From contig NZ_SEBS01000006.1 in the NCBI RefSeq assembly GCF_004211145.1, positions 62,001 through 126,000 of the forward strand: a stretch of DNA of 64,000 nucleotides, read 5' to 3'. This DNA is from Flavobacterium sp. GTDB lineage: Bacteria > Bacteroidota > Bacteroidia > Flavobacteriales > Flavobacteriaceae. The notes under the pieces were generated by a model. That model did not search any database, was not told the origin of the DNA, and worked only from the letters and a program-made list of their open reading frames with translations. Positions 33,410 through 41,189 of the stretch are shown piece after piece; position 1 is the first letter of the stretch, and each line of letters opens with the position of its first letter. The position numbers and the translations under genes are program-made.

Positions 33410-33892
33410 TTATTTGATAGCCGATAAAAAGTCACGACCTAAGTCCTCATATTCGCCCGTCAAATAATCAAACTCCTCGCGCACGAGTTTCAACGTGCCG
33501 TAAATTTTGGAATCGGCGAGATAATACGAATCGTCCAAGCCCATTCCGCCGATGAATTCCCCGGTTTCGCGGAACACTTCGATGCTGGCTTGCTCGACGG
33601 TGTAGCAGGCCTGTTTCAAATTTATCTGGTCTGATTTCAATCGGATTGAAGTCAGCCCGAAGACAATTGGCCAGAGTTCCGAATCTATCTTATCCGAGTT
33701 TTTAAAAAGGATCGAAAGCGTCTCGTTGTTTCCCAAAGTGCCGGCGTCGGTCAAACCCAAGACGTAATCCGTGCGCGTCGCGTCGGTATCGATGATTTTG
33801 CGCGCCCAGGTTTCGATGGTATCGGGTCCTATTATAGCTTTCCCGAGCCCGAACCGGAAAATCGTCATTATTTGTCGTTCAGATAAACTCAT
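33410..33892 (-). CDS. Cytoplasmic protein of unknown function
   Basis: A 160-residue soluble protein without signal peptide or membrane helix. It is mostly helical and acidic, with no catalytic motif that I recognise (landmarks GLGKAIIGPDTIETWARKI and RETGEFIGGMGLDDSYYL). It begins 24 bases after the MATE gene stop and ends five bases before the next gene, so the three look like an operon. Any role in transport is only guilt by association. Confidence 0.65.
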   Translation of the reverse strand: MSLSERQIMTIFRFGLGKAIIGPDTIETWARKIIDTDATRTDYVLGLTDAGTLGNNETLSILFKNSDKIDSELWPIVFGLTSIRLKSDQINLKQACYTVEQASIEVFRETGEFIGGMGLDDSYYLADSKIYGTLKLVREEFDYLTGEYEDLGRDFLSAIK

Positions 33893-33916
33893 TCATTTGG
33901 GGATTTGTGGTATTTA

Positions 33917-35335
33917 TTATACTTTCACGGTCTTCCATCGGCCGCGCTTAAATAATATCAGGCCAGCAATCGCAATCGCGGTTTCTGACACCGGGATCGC
34001 GACGAAAACGCCTACAGGTCCAAGGTCAAAATATTTTGCGAGAACATATCCCAAAGGAATCTGAAAAAACCAAAATCCGAACAAATTTACCCACGTCGGT
34101 GTTTTCGTGTCGCCGGCTCCGTTGAACGCGTTGATCATCACCATCCCGATGCCGTAGAAAATATAACCGCATGCCATAATCCTAACGGCTTTTACGCCGA
34201 TTTCGCGTACGGCCGGGTCATTACTGAAGATTCCAGCGAGCCATTCGGCGCACAAAAGTGAAATGCACATCACGATTCCCATGTAGATGGCGTTGAACCT
34301 CGCGGTCACCAAAACCGATTTTTCGGCTCGTTCCACCTGGTTCGCCCCAAGATTTTGCCCTACGAGCGTCGCCGCCGCATTACTCAATCCCCAAGCGGGC
34401 AACATAAAAAACATCATGAGGCGCAACGACGTTTGGTATCCCGCCGATCCGACGTCTCCACCGGTCGTGGCGACCAATTGCGCTAGGAAAATCCAGCTGC
34501 ACGACGCGATTACGAACTGTCCGACGGCGGGCGTCGCGATCTTTACGAGCGCCTTTATCTGTTCCCAATCGGGAATGAAATGTGAAATCGTGATCTTGAG
34601 CAGGCCTTTGCCGTTGAACAAATGCCAGACTTGATAGATCACACCGATGCTTCGGCCCAGAGTCGTCGCGATCGCGGCTCCCGTCAATCCGAACGCGGGA
34701 ATCGGTCCGAACCCGTTTATGAAAATCGGACACAAAATAATGTTGCAGATGTTCGCGATCCACAAACTTTTCATCGCGATCGCTGCATTTCCCGCGCCGC
34801 GAAATACGCCGTTGATCAGGAACAGCAACATGATGACGATGCTTCCGCCCATCATGATCCTGATGAACGGCGTACCGTAAAGTGCCGCAGCTTTTGAAGC
34901 GCCCATGAGCATTAGGATGTCGGTAGCGAAAATGACGCCCGTGATGCTGATCACGACGTTGATTCCGAACGCGATCAAAATGGCCTGCATGCCCGCTTTG
35001 GCCGCGGCTTCAGGATTTTTCTCTCCGACGCGTCTCGCGACTACGGCCGTTGCCGCCATGCTGATTCCGATAGCCAACGAATAGATGATCGTGAGCACCG
35101 ATTCGGTCAACCCGACGGCCTGGATCGCGAAACTGCTGTGTTCCAAATGCCCGACGAAATACAAGTCGACGAGCGCGAATACCGATTCCATCATCATTTC
35201 GAGCATCATCGGAATTGCCAACAAAATGACCGAAAGCCTTATGCTTACCGTCGTGAAGTCGGCTTCCTCGCCTTTGATGGAACGTTTTATAATTGAGAAT
35301 AGGGCCGATATTCTGCCTGTGAAAGTTTGTGACAT
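33917..35335 (-). CDS. MATE family multidrug efflux pump
   Basis: A 472-residue inner-membrane protein with about 12 hydrophobic segments in two homologous halves. MATE landmarks are visible: SVFALVDLYFVGHL in the first helices, AIGISMAATAVVARRVGEKN after helix 2, GVFRGAGNAAIAMK in the middle, and the second-half equivalents NAAATLVGQNLGANQVERAE and NAFNGAGDTKTP. MATE pumps export cationic drugs or metabolites in exchange for Na+ or H+. The substrate cannot be read from sequence. A -7 element lies at 35463-35470, about 128 bases upstream. Confidence 0.93.
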   Translation of the reverse strand: MSQTFTGRISALFSIIKRSIKGEEADFTTVSIRLSVILLAIPMMLEMMMESVFALVDLYFVGHLEHSSFAIQAVGLTESVLTIIYSLAIGISMAATAVVARRVGEKNPEAAAKAGMQAILIAFGINVVISITGVIFATDILMLMGASKAAALYGTPFIRIMMGGSIVIMLLFLINGVFRGAGNAAIAMKSLWIANICNIILCPIFINGFGPIPAFGLTGAAIATTLGRSIGVIYQVWHLFNGKGLLKITISHFIPDWEQIKALVKIATPAVGQFVIASCSWIFLAQLVATTGGDVGSAGYQTSLRLMMFFMLPAWGLSNAAATLVGQNLGANQVERAEKSVLVTARFNAIYMGIVMCISLLCAEWLAGIFSNDPAVREIGVKAVRIMACGYIFYGIGMVMINAFNGAGDTKTPTWVNLFGFWFFQIPLGYVLAKYFDLGPVGVFVAIPVSETAIAIAGLILFKRGRWKTVKV

Positions 35336-35462
35336 GTTGTGATTGTTATAATTCGAATGAGGCGAATCGCGACGTGCGCTGCCTTTTAAAAGCCTGGTGG
35401 AAGTGTCCTCGATTAAAAAGTGAGCACGGCTGAAACAATCATAGTCGGGAATTCTAGAGAAA

Positions 35463-35470
35463 CAAAAATA
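35463..35470 (-). promoter_or_regulatory. Possible promoter -7 element for the MATE operon
   Basis: Reverse strand TATTTTTG matches TAnnTTTG. No TTG lies at the proper distance, and the leader would be about 120 bases. Confidence 0.4.
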
Positions 35471-35544
35471 GGGTTATTTTTTTTAACCGATGTGCCGAAA
35501 CGATTCCTGCGATCGTACTTTAACGTAAATTTCACCCGATTGTA

Positions 35545-35577
35545 TTTTGAAAAACCGCGGGATTGCCCGTAACTTTA
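35545..35577 (+). promoter_or_regulatory. Promoter of the YceI gene
   Basis: TTTTG at 35545-35549, a 20-base spacer and TAACTTTA at 35570-35577 (one mismatch to TAnnTTTG), ending 16 bases before the ATG. Confidence 0.6.
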
Positions 35578-35593
35578 AGCAAAATAAAACACC

Positions 35594-36130
35594 ATGAAAA
35601 CCACTTTTTGGGAAATCGATCCCGCTCACTCTGAAATACATTTCAAGATCCGACATTTGGTCATCTCGACCGTAACCGGTGCTTTCCGGATTTTTAAAGG
35701 CACGCTCGAAAACGACGATCCCGAGAATTTCGAGGACGCGCGTATCGAAGCTACCATAGATGTTTACGGAATCGATACGAATGAAACCGATAGGGACGAA
35801 CATCTAAAATCTCCCGAATTCTTCGACGCCGACAAATTCCCTGAAATCAATTTCAAATCGACGTCGTTCAAGCACAGGACGGGCGATCACTACGATCTCA
35901 TCGGGAATTTGACACTCAAGGGAATCACGAAAGAAGTAAAGCTAGAGGTTTTGTTCGGAGGGGAAGCTAAAGACGGTTTCGGAATTTTCCGCGCGGGTTT
36001 TGAAATAAACGGCACGTTCAAACGCAAGGACTTCGGGTTGGTTTATGACGGAATCACTGAAGGCGGCGGATTGGTTTTGGGTGAAGAGGTGAAGTTGGCT
36101 GCGAACGTGCAGTTTGTTCGGAAAGAATAG
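35594..36130 (+). CDS. YceI family protein
   Basis: A 178-residue protein with the YceI lipocalin-like beta-barrel. Landmarks are WEIDPAHSEIHFKIRHL at the N-terminus, RDEHLKSPEFFDADKFPEI in the middle, and GNLTLKGITKEVKLEV followed by FKRKDFGL near the end. Family members bind long isoprenoids such as polyprenyl quinones. There is no signal peptide, so unlike E. coli YceI this one should stay in the cytoplasm. It is alone on its strand and ends at a shared terminator. Confidence 0.9.
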   Translation: MKTTFWEIDPAHSEIHFKIRHLVISTVTGAFRIFKGTLENDDPENFEDARIEATIDVYGIDTNETDRDEHLKSPEFFDADKFPEINFKSTSFKHRTGDHYDLIGNLTLKGITKEVKLEVLFGGEAKDGFGIFRAGFEINGTFKRKDFGLVYDGITEGGGLVLGEEVKLAANVQFVRKE

Positions 36131-36155
36131 TAAATTTTTTATTTTTACCGCCTAT

Positions 36156-36224
36156 AAAAAAGTTGCCGCGGATTCAAGAATTCAAGTTTTGAGAAATGAA
36201 TTCGCGAATTCGCGGCAATTTTTT
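36156..36224. terminator. Bidirectional terminator between YceI and the hydrophilic protein
   Basis: AAAAAGTTGCCGCGGATTC (36156-36174) pairs with GAATTCGCGGCAATTTTTT (36206-36224) with one or two mismatches, and T runs occur on both strands. Genes converge from both sides. Confidence 0.8.
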
Positions 36225-36236
36225 AAACATGTTTGA

Positions 36237-36605
36237 TTATTCATCAAGTTCCATGTTTCCGCGGTTCTCGTGATTATCCCGGTGCGATGGCGAACTGTAT
36301 CGTTGCGCGTCGTCATAGTTATGATCTTCTTTGCCGTCGGCTTTCTCGTCGTAGATTTCATTCGCACGAGACAAACTTTCGCTTTCACTCCAACCGCGCT
36401 CGCCGTCGCTTGTCATGTGCGCATCACGCGCTCGGTCCACAAATCTTGAATTTCCTTGGGCGTCGGTTTCGCGTTCTTTCACGTGTTTCGCGGGATTGTA
36501 GTCGTCGGGAATATTTTCTCCGCTGAAACCTTCGTTCAAGTCGCCTTTCTGTTGGTCGTTGTTCCAGGTTTTCGAACCCAGATCCTTGTTGTGTGTAGTA
36601 TCCAT
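36237..36605 (-). CDS. Small hydrophilic, probably disordered protein
   Basis: A 122-residue protein rich in Asp, Glu, Asn, Arg and Ser with almost no hydrophobic stretch (MDTTHNKDLGSKTWNNDQQ; DDYNPAKHVKERETDAQGN). The composition suggests an intrinsically disordered, stress-type protein, but I recognise no family. The frame runs up to 36668; I choose the ATG at 36605 because the upstream extension (LNHWQSRAEIRTII) differs sharply in composition and overlaps the rluE promoter region. Confidence 0.65.
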   Translation of the reverse strand: MDTTHNKDLGSKTWNNDQQKGDLNEGFSGENIPDDYNPAKHVKERETDAQGNSRFVDRARDAHMTSDGERGWSESESLSRANEIYDEKADGKEDHNYDDAQRYSSPSHRDNHENRGNMELDE

Positions 36606-36650
36606 GGTGTAGTTTTTTTGTAGTATAATAGTACGGATTTCCGCTCGCGA

Positions 36651-36681
36651 TTGCCAATGGTTTAACATTGCTTTATCTTTG
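36651..36681 (+). promoter_or_regulatory. Promoter of the rluE leader
   Basis: TTG at 36651-36653, a 20-base spacer and TATCTTTG at 36674-36681. Transcription would start near 36688, giving a 135-base leader before the rluE start that contains a hairpin with T run at 36732-36751. Confidence 0.75.
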
Positions 36682-36687
36682 CGGGGG

Positions 36688-36752
36688 AATATCGTTGAAA
36701 TCGTATGAAATCGACGGAGTTAGCTAAAATGACCCTGACAGGGTGTTTTTTA
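36688..36752 (+). ncRNA. Possible short leader RNA or attenuator before rluE
   Basis: Between the strong promoter at 36651-36681 and rluE there is a short hairpin (ACCC TGACA GGGT, 36732-36744) followed by GTTTTTT. This could end a transcript of about 65 bases. A 19-codon open frame (ATG at 36705, MKSTELAKMTLTGCFLNRW) spans the hairpin, which is compatible with a leader peptide. All of this is inference from sequence; the stem is only 4 bp. Confidence 0.35.
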
Positions 36753-36822
36753 AATCGTTGGTAAACAGTAATTTAATCTGATTTCAAACGAGCAATTTTC
36801 CAAAAGCAATAAATCCGCAGCG

Positions 36823-37389
36823 ATGCAACACAGGCATTTTTTAATTTTCAAACCATACGGCTATCTGAGCCAGTTCGTCTACAACCTAAAGCGCAACAAG
36901 AAACTGCTGGGGGAATTGCACGATTTCCCCGATGGAACCATGGCAATCGGCCGCCTCGACGAAGATTCCGAGGGTTTGCTATTCTTGACGACCGACGGAA
37001 TGATGAGCGAAATCGTGCGCGGTAAACATCTTCAAAAGGAATATTACGTACAGGTCGATGGCGTCATGACGACCGAAGCCGTCGATTTGATCAAGGCCGG
37101 TGTCGAAATCGGATTCGATGGCAAGAAATACATCACGCGAAAGTGCGACGCGAAATTGATCGACGTTCCTGATTTACCAATGAGATCTTATAAAATCCGC
37201 GATGATCGCCACGGCCCGACGAGTTGGGTTTCGATCACGGTATCGGAAGGGAAATTTCGACAGGTGCGCAAAATGACCGCTGCCGTTGGTTTTCCCACGT
37301 TGCGATTGGTTCGCGTCCGAATAGGAAACGTTTGGCTCGGCGATCTACAACCCGGCGACGTGCGCGAAGTCGAAAATCTCGTGCCTTAA
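36823..37389 (+). CDS. 23S rRNA pseudouridine synthase, RluE-like
   Basis: A 188-residue RsuA/RluB/C/D-type pseudouridine synthase. The catalytic motif GRLDEDSEGLLFLTTDG holds the nucleophilic D46. FLIFKPYGYLSQF at the N-terminus and EGKFRQVRKMTAAVGFPTLRLVRVRIG at the C-terminus are split family landmarks. It lacks an N-terminal S4 domain, as does E. coli RluE, which modifies U2457 of 23S rRNA; that target is inferred by similarity in layout only. The stop codon overlaps the stop of the convergent DUF4468 gene by three bases. Confidence 0.9.
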   Translation: MQHRHFLIFKPYGYLSQFVYNLKRNKKLLGELHDFPDGTMAIGRLDEDSEGLLFLTTDGMMSEIVRGKHLQKEYYVQVDGVMTTEAVDLIKAGVEIGFDGKKYITRKCDAKLIDVPDLPMRSYKIRDDRHGPTSWVSITVSEGKFRQVRKMTAAVGFPTLRLVRVRIGNVWLGDLQPGDVREVENLVP

Positions 37390-37898
37390 TCCAAAGTGGT
37401 TTGCGACATGAACGCGACGAAAGAATCGACGATTTTCTGGGCCGTTTTTTCTAGAGACGGTTTCGCGTCGAGGTAATCGGCTTTGAGTTTTCCTTCAGAA
37501 TTGAAGAACTTGAGCGGATCCAGATCGACGCGGTTTTTCCCCATATAAACCTCGGCCACCGAGAATTTCACACGCAACGTGCGTTCGAGATAATCGATCT
37601 TGAGCGTGTATTTTATACGATGCTGGAACGTTTCGCCACGATTTCTATAGTAAAACGCATTCATTTTGTAGGCGTCGATCTTCAAGCCGTTTTCGCTCAC
37701 ATCATAGACATCGTAGCCGAACTCGTTCCTTTCGTTGTACGCCATGACCCAGCCACGGATGCGACTTTCGAGCTTGTCGACGGGAACGTTTGGTTTTGGG
37801 ATTTCAAACGACTGGAAACCGTCAGGCGTGAATTCCATAGTGACTTGGGCGAGTAGAGGTGCAGACGTAAACAAGAATAATAGCAGCAATTTTTTCAT
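37386..37898 (-). CDS. Secreted DUF4468-like protein
   Basis: A 170-residue exported protein with a signal peptide (MKKLLLLFLFTSAPLLAQ). The mature part (FTPDGFQSFEIPKPNVPVDK; WVMAYNERNEFGYDVYDV) resembles DUF4468 proteins with a TBP-like fold, whose role is unknown. The frame extends to 37961, but the TATATTTG promoter element at 37917-37924 overlaps the extension, and the signal peptide starts at 37898. Its 3' end overlaps that of rluE. Confidence 0.78.
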   Translation of the reverse strand: MKKLLLLFLFTSAPLLAQVTMEFTPDGFQSFEIPKPNVPVDKLESRIRGWVMAYNERNEFGYDVYDVSENGLKIDAYKMNAFYYRNRGETFQHRIKYTLKIDYLERTLRVKFSVAEVYMGKNRVDLDPLKFFNSEGKLKADYLDAKPSLEKTAQKIVDSFVAFMSQTTLD

Positions 37899-37916
37899 CG
37901 GGAAGTTGTGTTTACT

Positions 37917-37924
37917 CAAATATA
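37917..37924 (-). promoter_or_regulatory. Promoter -7 element for the DUF4468 gene
   Basis: Reverse strand TATATTTG, exact TAnnTTTG match, 19 bases before the ATG, directly after the btuD stop. Confidence 0.5.
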
Positions 37925-37926
37925 AC

Positions 37927-38712
37927 TCAAATTCCGCTGAAAACGAAACGTTGTTTTTCACGGTCGAAAACGATGCCGTCGTCGGCGAAAAGCGTGTCGA
38001 AAATTCCGTCCGATGTCAATCGTTGCGGATTTGCCTGCGTGATCTTGTTGGGCGTCATTACGATGATTTCGTCGCTGAGCTGGATCGCCATATCGATGTC
38101 GTGCGTCGAAAACAAAACGCATTTTCCGGTTTCGGAACTCAACTTTTTGAGCAGTTTGAACATGGCGGCCTTGTGCTGCAAATCCAAATGCGTCGTGGGC
38201 TCATCGAGTACGATCAATGGCGTGTTTTGAGCCAAGGCGCGCGCCACGAGTACGTTTTGAAGTTGTCCGTCGCTGATCTGGAAATGTTTGCTTGAGGCGA
38301 GATGGGAAGTTCCCGTGAGTCGCATCGCTTCGTTGACTTGCGTAATATCTTCAGGCGACAATTTACCGATCCAATTCGTATACGGTTGGCGTCCGAGTGC
38401 GATGAGTTCGAAAACGGTCAGGTTGCTCGGCGGTAGTTTTTCGGTCAGGACAAGACTCAGTTTTTGCGAAAGTTCGGCCGACGAATAATTTCCGACAGAT
38501 TGTCCATCGAGCAACACTTCGCCTTGAAGCGGTCGCTGGATGCCCGTCAAAGTCCGCAACAGCGTCGATTTCCCGATGCCGTTCGCCCCGATCAATGAAA
38601 TTAGTTTTCCGGCTTCAAGCGAAATCGAAATTTCATTCGCGATGACCGTTTCGCTTTTCTTCGAACGATAACCGATACTTAAGTTGTTTGTATGTAAGAT
38701 GCGTTTTTCCAT
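37927..38712 (-). CDS. btuD: Cobalamin/iron-complex ABC transporter ATPase (BtuD-like)
   Basis: A 261-residue ATPase of the FepC/BtuD group. Walker A is GANGIGKST, the Q loop follows, the signature is ISDGQ (in place of LSGGQ; the SDG form is common in this group), and Walker B is LIVLDEPTTHLD. It powers substrate passage through the BtuC-like permease. The frame extends to 38832, but the ATG at 38712 overlaps the permease stop by one base (TGATG), the usual coupling. With the flanking permease, binding protein, BtuB and BtuG genes and the riboswitch, vitamin B12 is the likely substrate. Confidence 0.92.
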   Translation of the reverse strand: MEKRILHTNNLSIGYRSKKSETVIANEISISLEAGKLISLIGANGIGKSTLLRTLTGIQRPLQGEVLLDGQSVGNYSSAELSQKLSLVLTEKLPPSNLTVFELIALGRQPYTNWIGKLSPEDITQVNEAMRLTGTSHLASSKHFQISDGQLQNVLVARALAQNTPLIVLDEPTTHLDLQHKAAMFKLLKKLSSETGKCVLFSTHDIDMAIQLSDEIIVMTPNKITQANPQRLTSDGIFDTLFADDGIVFDREKQRFVFSGI

Positions 38713-39740
38713 CACGAGAAATTTCGTTTTCGCATGAGCAGCCAAATCACGACGGGCGCGCCGATTATCGATGTTATGGCGTTGATAGGCAATATGATTT
38801 CGGTTCCCGGGAATTGGCACAAAATATCGCAAAGCAACATGATGATCGCCCCGAAAAGCAAGGTCGCCAAGAACAAGATCCTGTGGTTGCTCGTCCTGAA
38901 AAGCAACTTCGCCATGTGCGGAACGGAAAGCCCGACGAATGCGATCGGACCCGCAAAAGCCGTGATGCTTCCCGCGAGCAAACTCGTGGCGATGATGATC
39001 AGGAATTGTGTGCGTCGGTAATTCAATCCGAGGCTTTTCGCGTAATTTTCACCGAGCAACAATGCGTCCAAAGGTTTGATGCACAGAATCGAAAGCAGCA
39101 ATCCGACAAAAACCGCGCTGCCTAGGATCAGGATCGAAAGCCACGACAGGTTCCCGAGATTTCCCATCGCCCAGAACGTGAATTTCTGCAATTGTTCGGC
39201 CGTTGAAAAATAGGTCAGAACGCCCACGATCGCGCTTGCGAAGCTCCCGAACATCAATCCGACGATCAGAATCGCCATCGTATCGCGCAATCGTTGGGAA
39301 ACGGCTAAAACCGCCAGCAAAACCACGAAACTCCCGATGCAAGAAGCGAAAATGATTCCGTAAGACGAAAGCGCCAATCCGCCCAAAAAAGAGGGCAGGA
39401 ATCCGGCGCCGAGAACGATGAACGCCACGCCTAAACTCGAACCGGAACTCAAACCCAAAACATACGGGCCAGCGAGCGGATTCCGGAACAACGTCTGCAT
39501 GAGCAACCCGCTGATCGACAATCCCATTCCAGCCAAAATCGCAGTAATGGCTTTTGGTAACCGGTAATTTAAAATGATGTAATCCCAAGTTGCCTTCGAT
39601 GCGCTTCCGCCCGTCAACCGTTCGAAAACGTCGCGAGCCGGAATGTGTACGGGACCGAGCGAAATGTCCAAAAAGAACAACGTCGCCGCCGCGGCAAACA
39701 GCAGTAAAAACAGGCGCCAATATTGCGGGGCGTTCGGCAT
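38712..39740 (-). CDS. btuC: Cobalamin/iron-complex ABC permease (BtuC-like)
   Basis: A 342-residue FecCD-family permease with about ten membrane helices. Landmarks are RLPKAITAILAGMGLSISGL near the N-terminus, NPLAGPYVLGLSSGSSLG, and the ATPase-coupling loop region GPIAFVGLSVPHMAKLL. Two copies with two BtuD-like ATPases would form the inner-membrane importer. It overlaps btuF (39740) and btuD (38712) by one base each. The family also carries iron-siderophore importers; the neighbours argue for B12. Confidence 0.92.
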   Translation of the reverse strand: MPNAPQYWRLFLLLFAAAATLFFLDISLGPVHIPARDVFERLTGGSASKATWDYIILNYRLPKAITAILAGMGLSISGLLMQTLFRNPLAGPYVLGLSSGSSLGVAFIVLGAGFLPSFLGGLALSSYGIIFASCIGSFVVLLAVLAVSQRLRDTMAILIVGLMFGSFASAIVGVLTYFSTAEQLQKFTFWAMGNLGNLSWLSILILGSAVFVGLLLSILCIKPLDALLLGENYAKSLGLNYRRTQFLIIIATSLLAGSITAFAGPIAFVGLSVPHMAKLLFRTSNHRILFLATLLFGAIIMLLCDILCQFPGTEIILPINAITSIIGAPVVIWLLMRKRNFS

Positions 39741-40879
39741 CAGTCGAGTTTTTCGAAGAAGTAGAGTTCGTAGTCGGGCAACAATTCGGGATGCAGTATT
39801 TTTACGATGTCCTTGATTACGAGATCAGGTCGGTTAGGGGCGAGCTCGTAATAGATCACGCCGCCCGTTTTTCCTTTTTTCGACGAAAACGAATAGACTT
39901 TTTTGTCTTTGTAGGCCTTGAATTGGGCGTAATGGCTGTTGGCCGCGGTCATTTCTTTCAAGCTTGTGAATTGTCCGGGCCCGATCCAGAATTCGGCGTT
40001 CGATGCTTCGTTGAGCACGGCTTCAAACGGCAGTGATAAACTTCCCGTTCCTTTGCTTTCGCTCCATAAATAATCGCCTCCGCCTTGCGCGATGAGGTCG
40101 GCGCCCCAACTTTTCCCGTCGGGCAAATACCATTTGTTTTCGTACATCGCGCCCGCCATCACGGTCGGTTTTGATTTTGCGTCTTTTACGAGTGCGAGCG
40201 TGGCGTTGTATTCGGTTTCTATGTCGGTAAAAATCTTGTTGGCCTCGTCTTCGAGACCGTAAAGCGCGCCGAAAAGTTTGATCCATTCGGCTTTTCCGAG
40301 CGATGTTTGTTCGTTCCAGTCGCCGTTGAGCACGATTTTCAAACCGCTTTTCTTTAGGTTTTCAAGCGTTTGGTTGTTGTTGTCGATGCCATAGCCGATG
40401 ATTACGCCAGGATTCAAATCGATGATGACTTCAGTATTCAGGCTTTGGTTGTTTCCGAGTTCCTTGATTTTTTTGGCGTCTATTCGCGCCCGGATTTTCT
40501 CGGACGAAATGTAATCGAGATTCGGAAATCCGACCAAAGAATTCTCGACGCCGAGCATTTCCAATGACGGAACATGCGTCGTCGATGTCGCGATAATCGT
40601 CTTCACGGGAACGTTCACGTGTTCATAACCGGAAAGGCTGTCCGGAATTTTCGCGCCTTTTTCGACAAGCACGTAGTTGTAGTTCATGGACGCGTTCGGC
40701 CACGGGTTGTTCACCTTTACGACCGAATAATCCCCATAATCGTAAATCGCGAGACCTGCGGCGTATTTGACCGAATTTTCGATTTTCTCAGCGCTTTTTC
40801 TATCGGTTTCCGATTGCTTGCATCCAACGAGTAAGACGGCAGAAATAATCGCGACAACGTTCAGGAATTGGTTTTTCAT
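39740..40879 (-). CDS. btuF: Cobalamin-binding lipoprotein of the ABC importer (BtuF-like)
   Basis: A 379-residue substrate-binding lipoprotein of the TroA/BtuF fold. The lipobox is SAVLLVGC (Cys about 20). The lobe 1 landmark VPVKTIIATSTTHVPSLEML and the lobe 2 segment GAMYENKWYLPDGKSWGADL are typical. It would deliver substrate from the periplasm to BtuCD. It is the first gene of the leftward btuFCD operon and is read away from the riboswitch, which lies beyond its start on the other strand. A TACCTTTG element (40899-40906) precedes it. Confidence 0.88.
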   Translation of the reverse strand: MKNQFLNVVAIISAVLLVGCKQSETDRKSAEKIENSVKYAAGLAIYDYGDYSVVKVNNPWPNASMNYNYVLVEKGAKIPDSLSGYEHVNVPVKTIIATSTTHVPSLEMLGVENSLVGFPNLDYISSEKIRARIDAKKIKELGNNQSLNTEVIIDLNPGVIIGYGIDNNNQTLENLKKSGLKIVLNGDWNEQTSLGKAEWIKLFGALYGLEDEANKIFTDIETEYNATLALVKDAKSKPTVMAGAMYENKWYLPDGKSWGADLIAQGGGDYLWSESKGTGSLSLPFEAVLNEASNAEFWIGPGQFTSLKEMTAANSHYAQFKAYKDKKVYSFSSKKGKTGGVIYYELAPNRPDLVIKDIVKILHPELLPDYELYFFEKLD

Positions 40880-40898
40880 GTAAAGTTTTTCTTGGTTG

Positions 40899-40906
40899 CA
40901 AAGGTA
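40899..40906 (-). promoter_or_regulatory. Promoter -7 element for btuFCD
   Basis: Reverse strand TACCTTTG, exact TAnnTTTG match, 20 bases from the btuF start. No TTG at -33. No riboswitch lies between this element and btuF. Confidence 0.5.
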
Positions 40907-40944
40907 GAAGTTCGTTTCGTTTTTTGGGTTTGCGTGCGATTATT

Positions 40945-40976
40945 TTGCAAAATCGAAAGGAATCGCGTTATCTTTG
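40945..40976 (+). promoter_or_regulatory. Promoter of the riboswitch/btuB/btuG transcript
   Basis: TTG at 40945-40947, a 21-base spacer and TATCTTTG at 40969-40976. Transcription would begin just before the riboswitch. Confidence 0.75.
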
Positions 40977-40983
40977 CCGCGAA

Positions 40984-41145
40984 TTGAGGTTGCCTTTCCG
41001 AATCATCTGGGAAGCATTAAAAGGGAACCGGGTTTAAATCCCGGGCTGTACCCGCAACTGTAAGCTAAAAAGCCTGTCGTTACCCGCTGCCACTGTATTT
41101 ACGGGAAGGCCGACGACCAGGACGCAAGCCAGGAGACCTGCCTTA
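40984..41145 (+). promoter_or_regulatory. Cobalamin riboswitch
   Basis: The conserved blocks of the B12 riboswitch appear in order: GGGAA-CCGGGTTTAAATCCCGGGCTG at 41023-41048 (broken here by the P3/P4 stem), CCCGCAACTGTAAGC at 41050-41065, GCTGCCACTG at 41086-41096, GGGAAGGCCGACGA at 41103-41116, and the B12 box AGCCAGGAGACCTGCC at 41127-41142. In this family adenosylcobalamin binding represses downstream genes. Behind it GAATCTT (41161-41167) can pair with AGGATTC (41176-41182), 8 bases before the btuB ATG, with no T run. This suggests control of translation rather than termination. Confidence 0.95.
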
Positions 41146-41189
41146 GTTATAACGAATATCGAATCTTCGGGAACAAGGATTCAGAGATT

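Noticed and set aside
37927..38712. Defective ATPase because the signature is ISDGQ
   Set aside because: The SDG form of the signature is frequent in the FepC/BtuD-like group and Walker A and B are intact.
40984..41145. tRNA-like stretch (GGTTTAAATCCC)
   Set aside because: It is part of the P3/P4 stem of the cobalamin riboswitch; no cloverleaf can be drawn.
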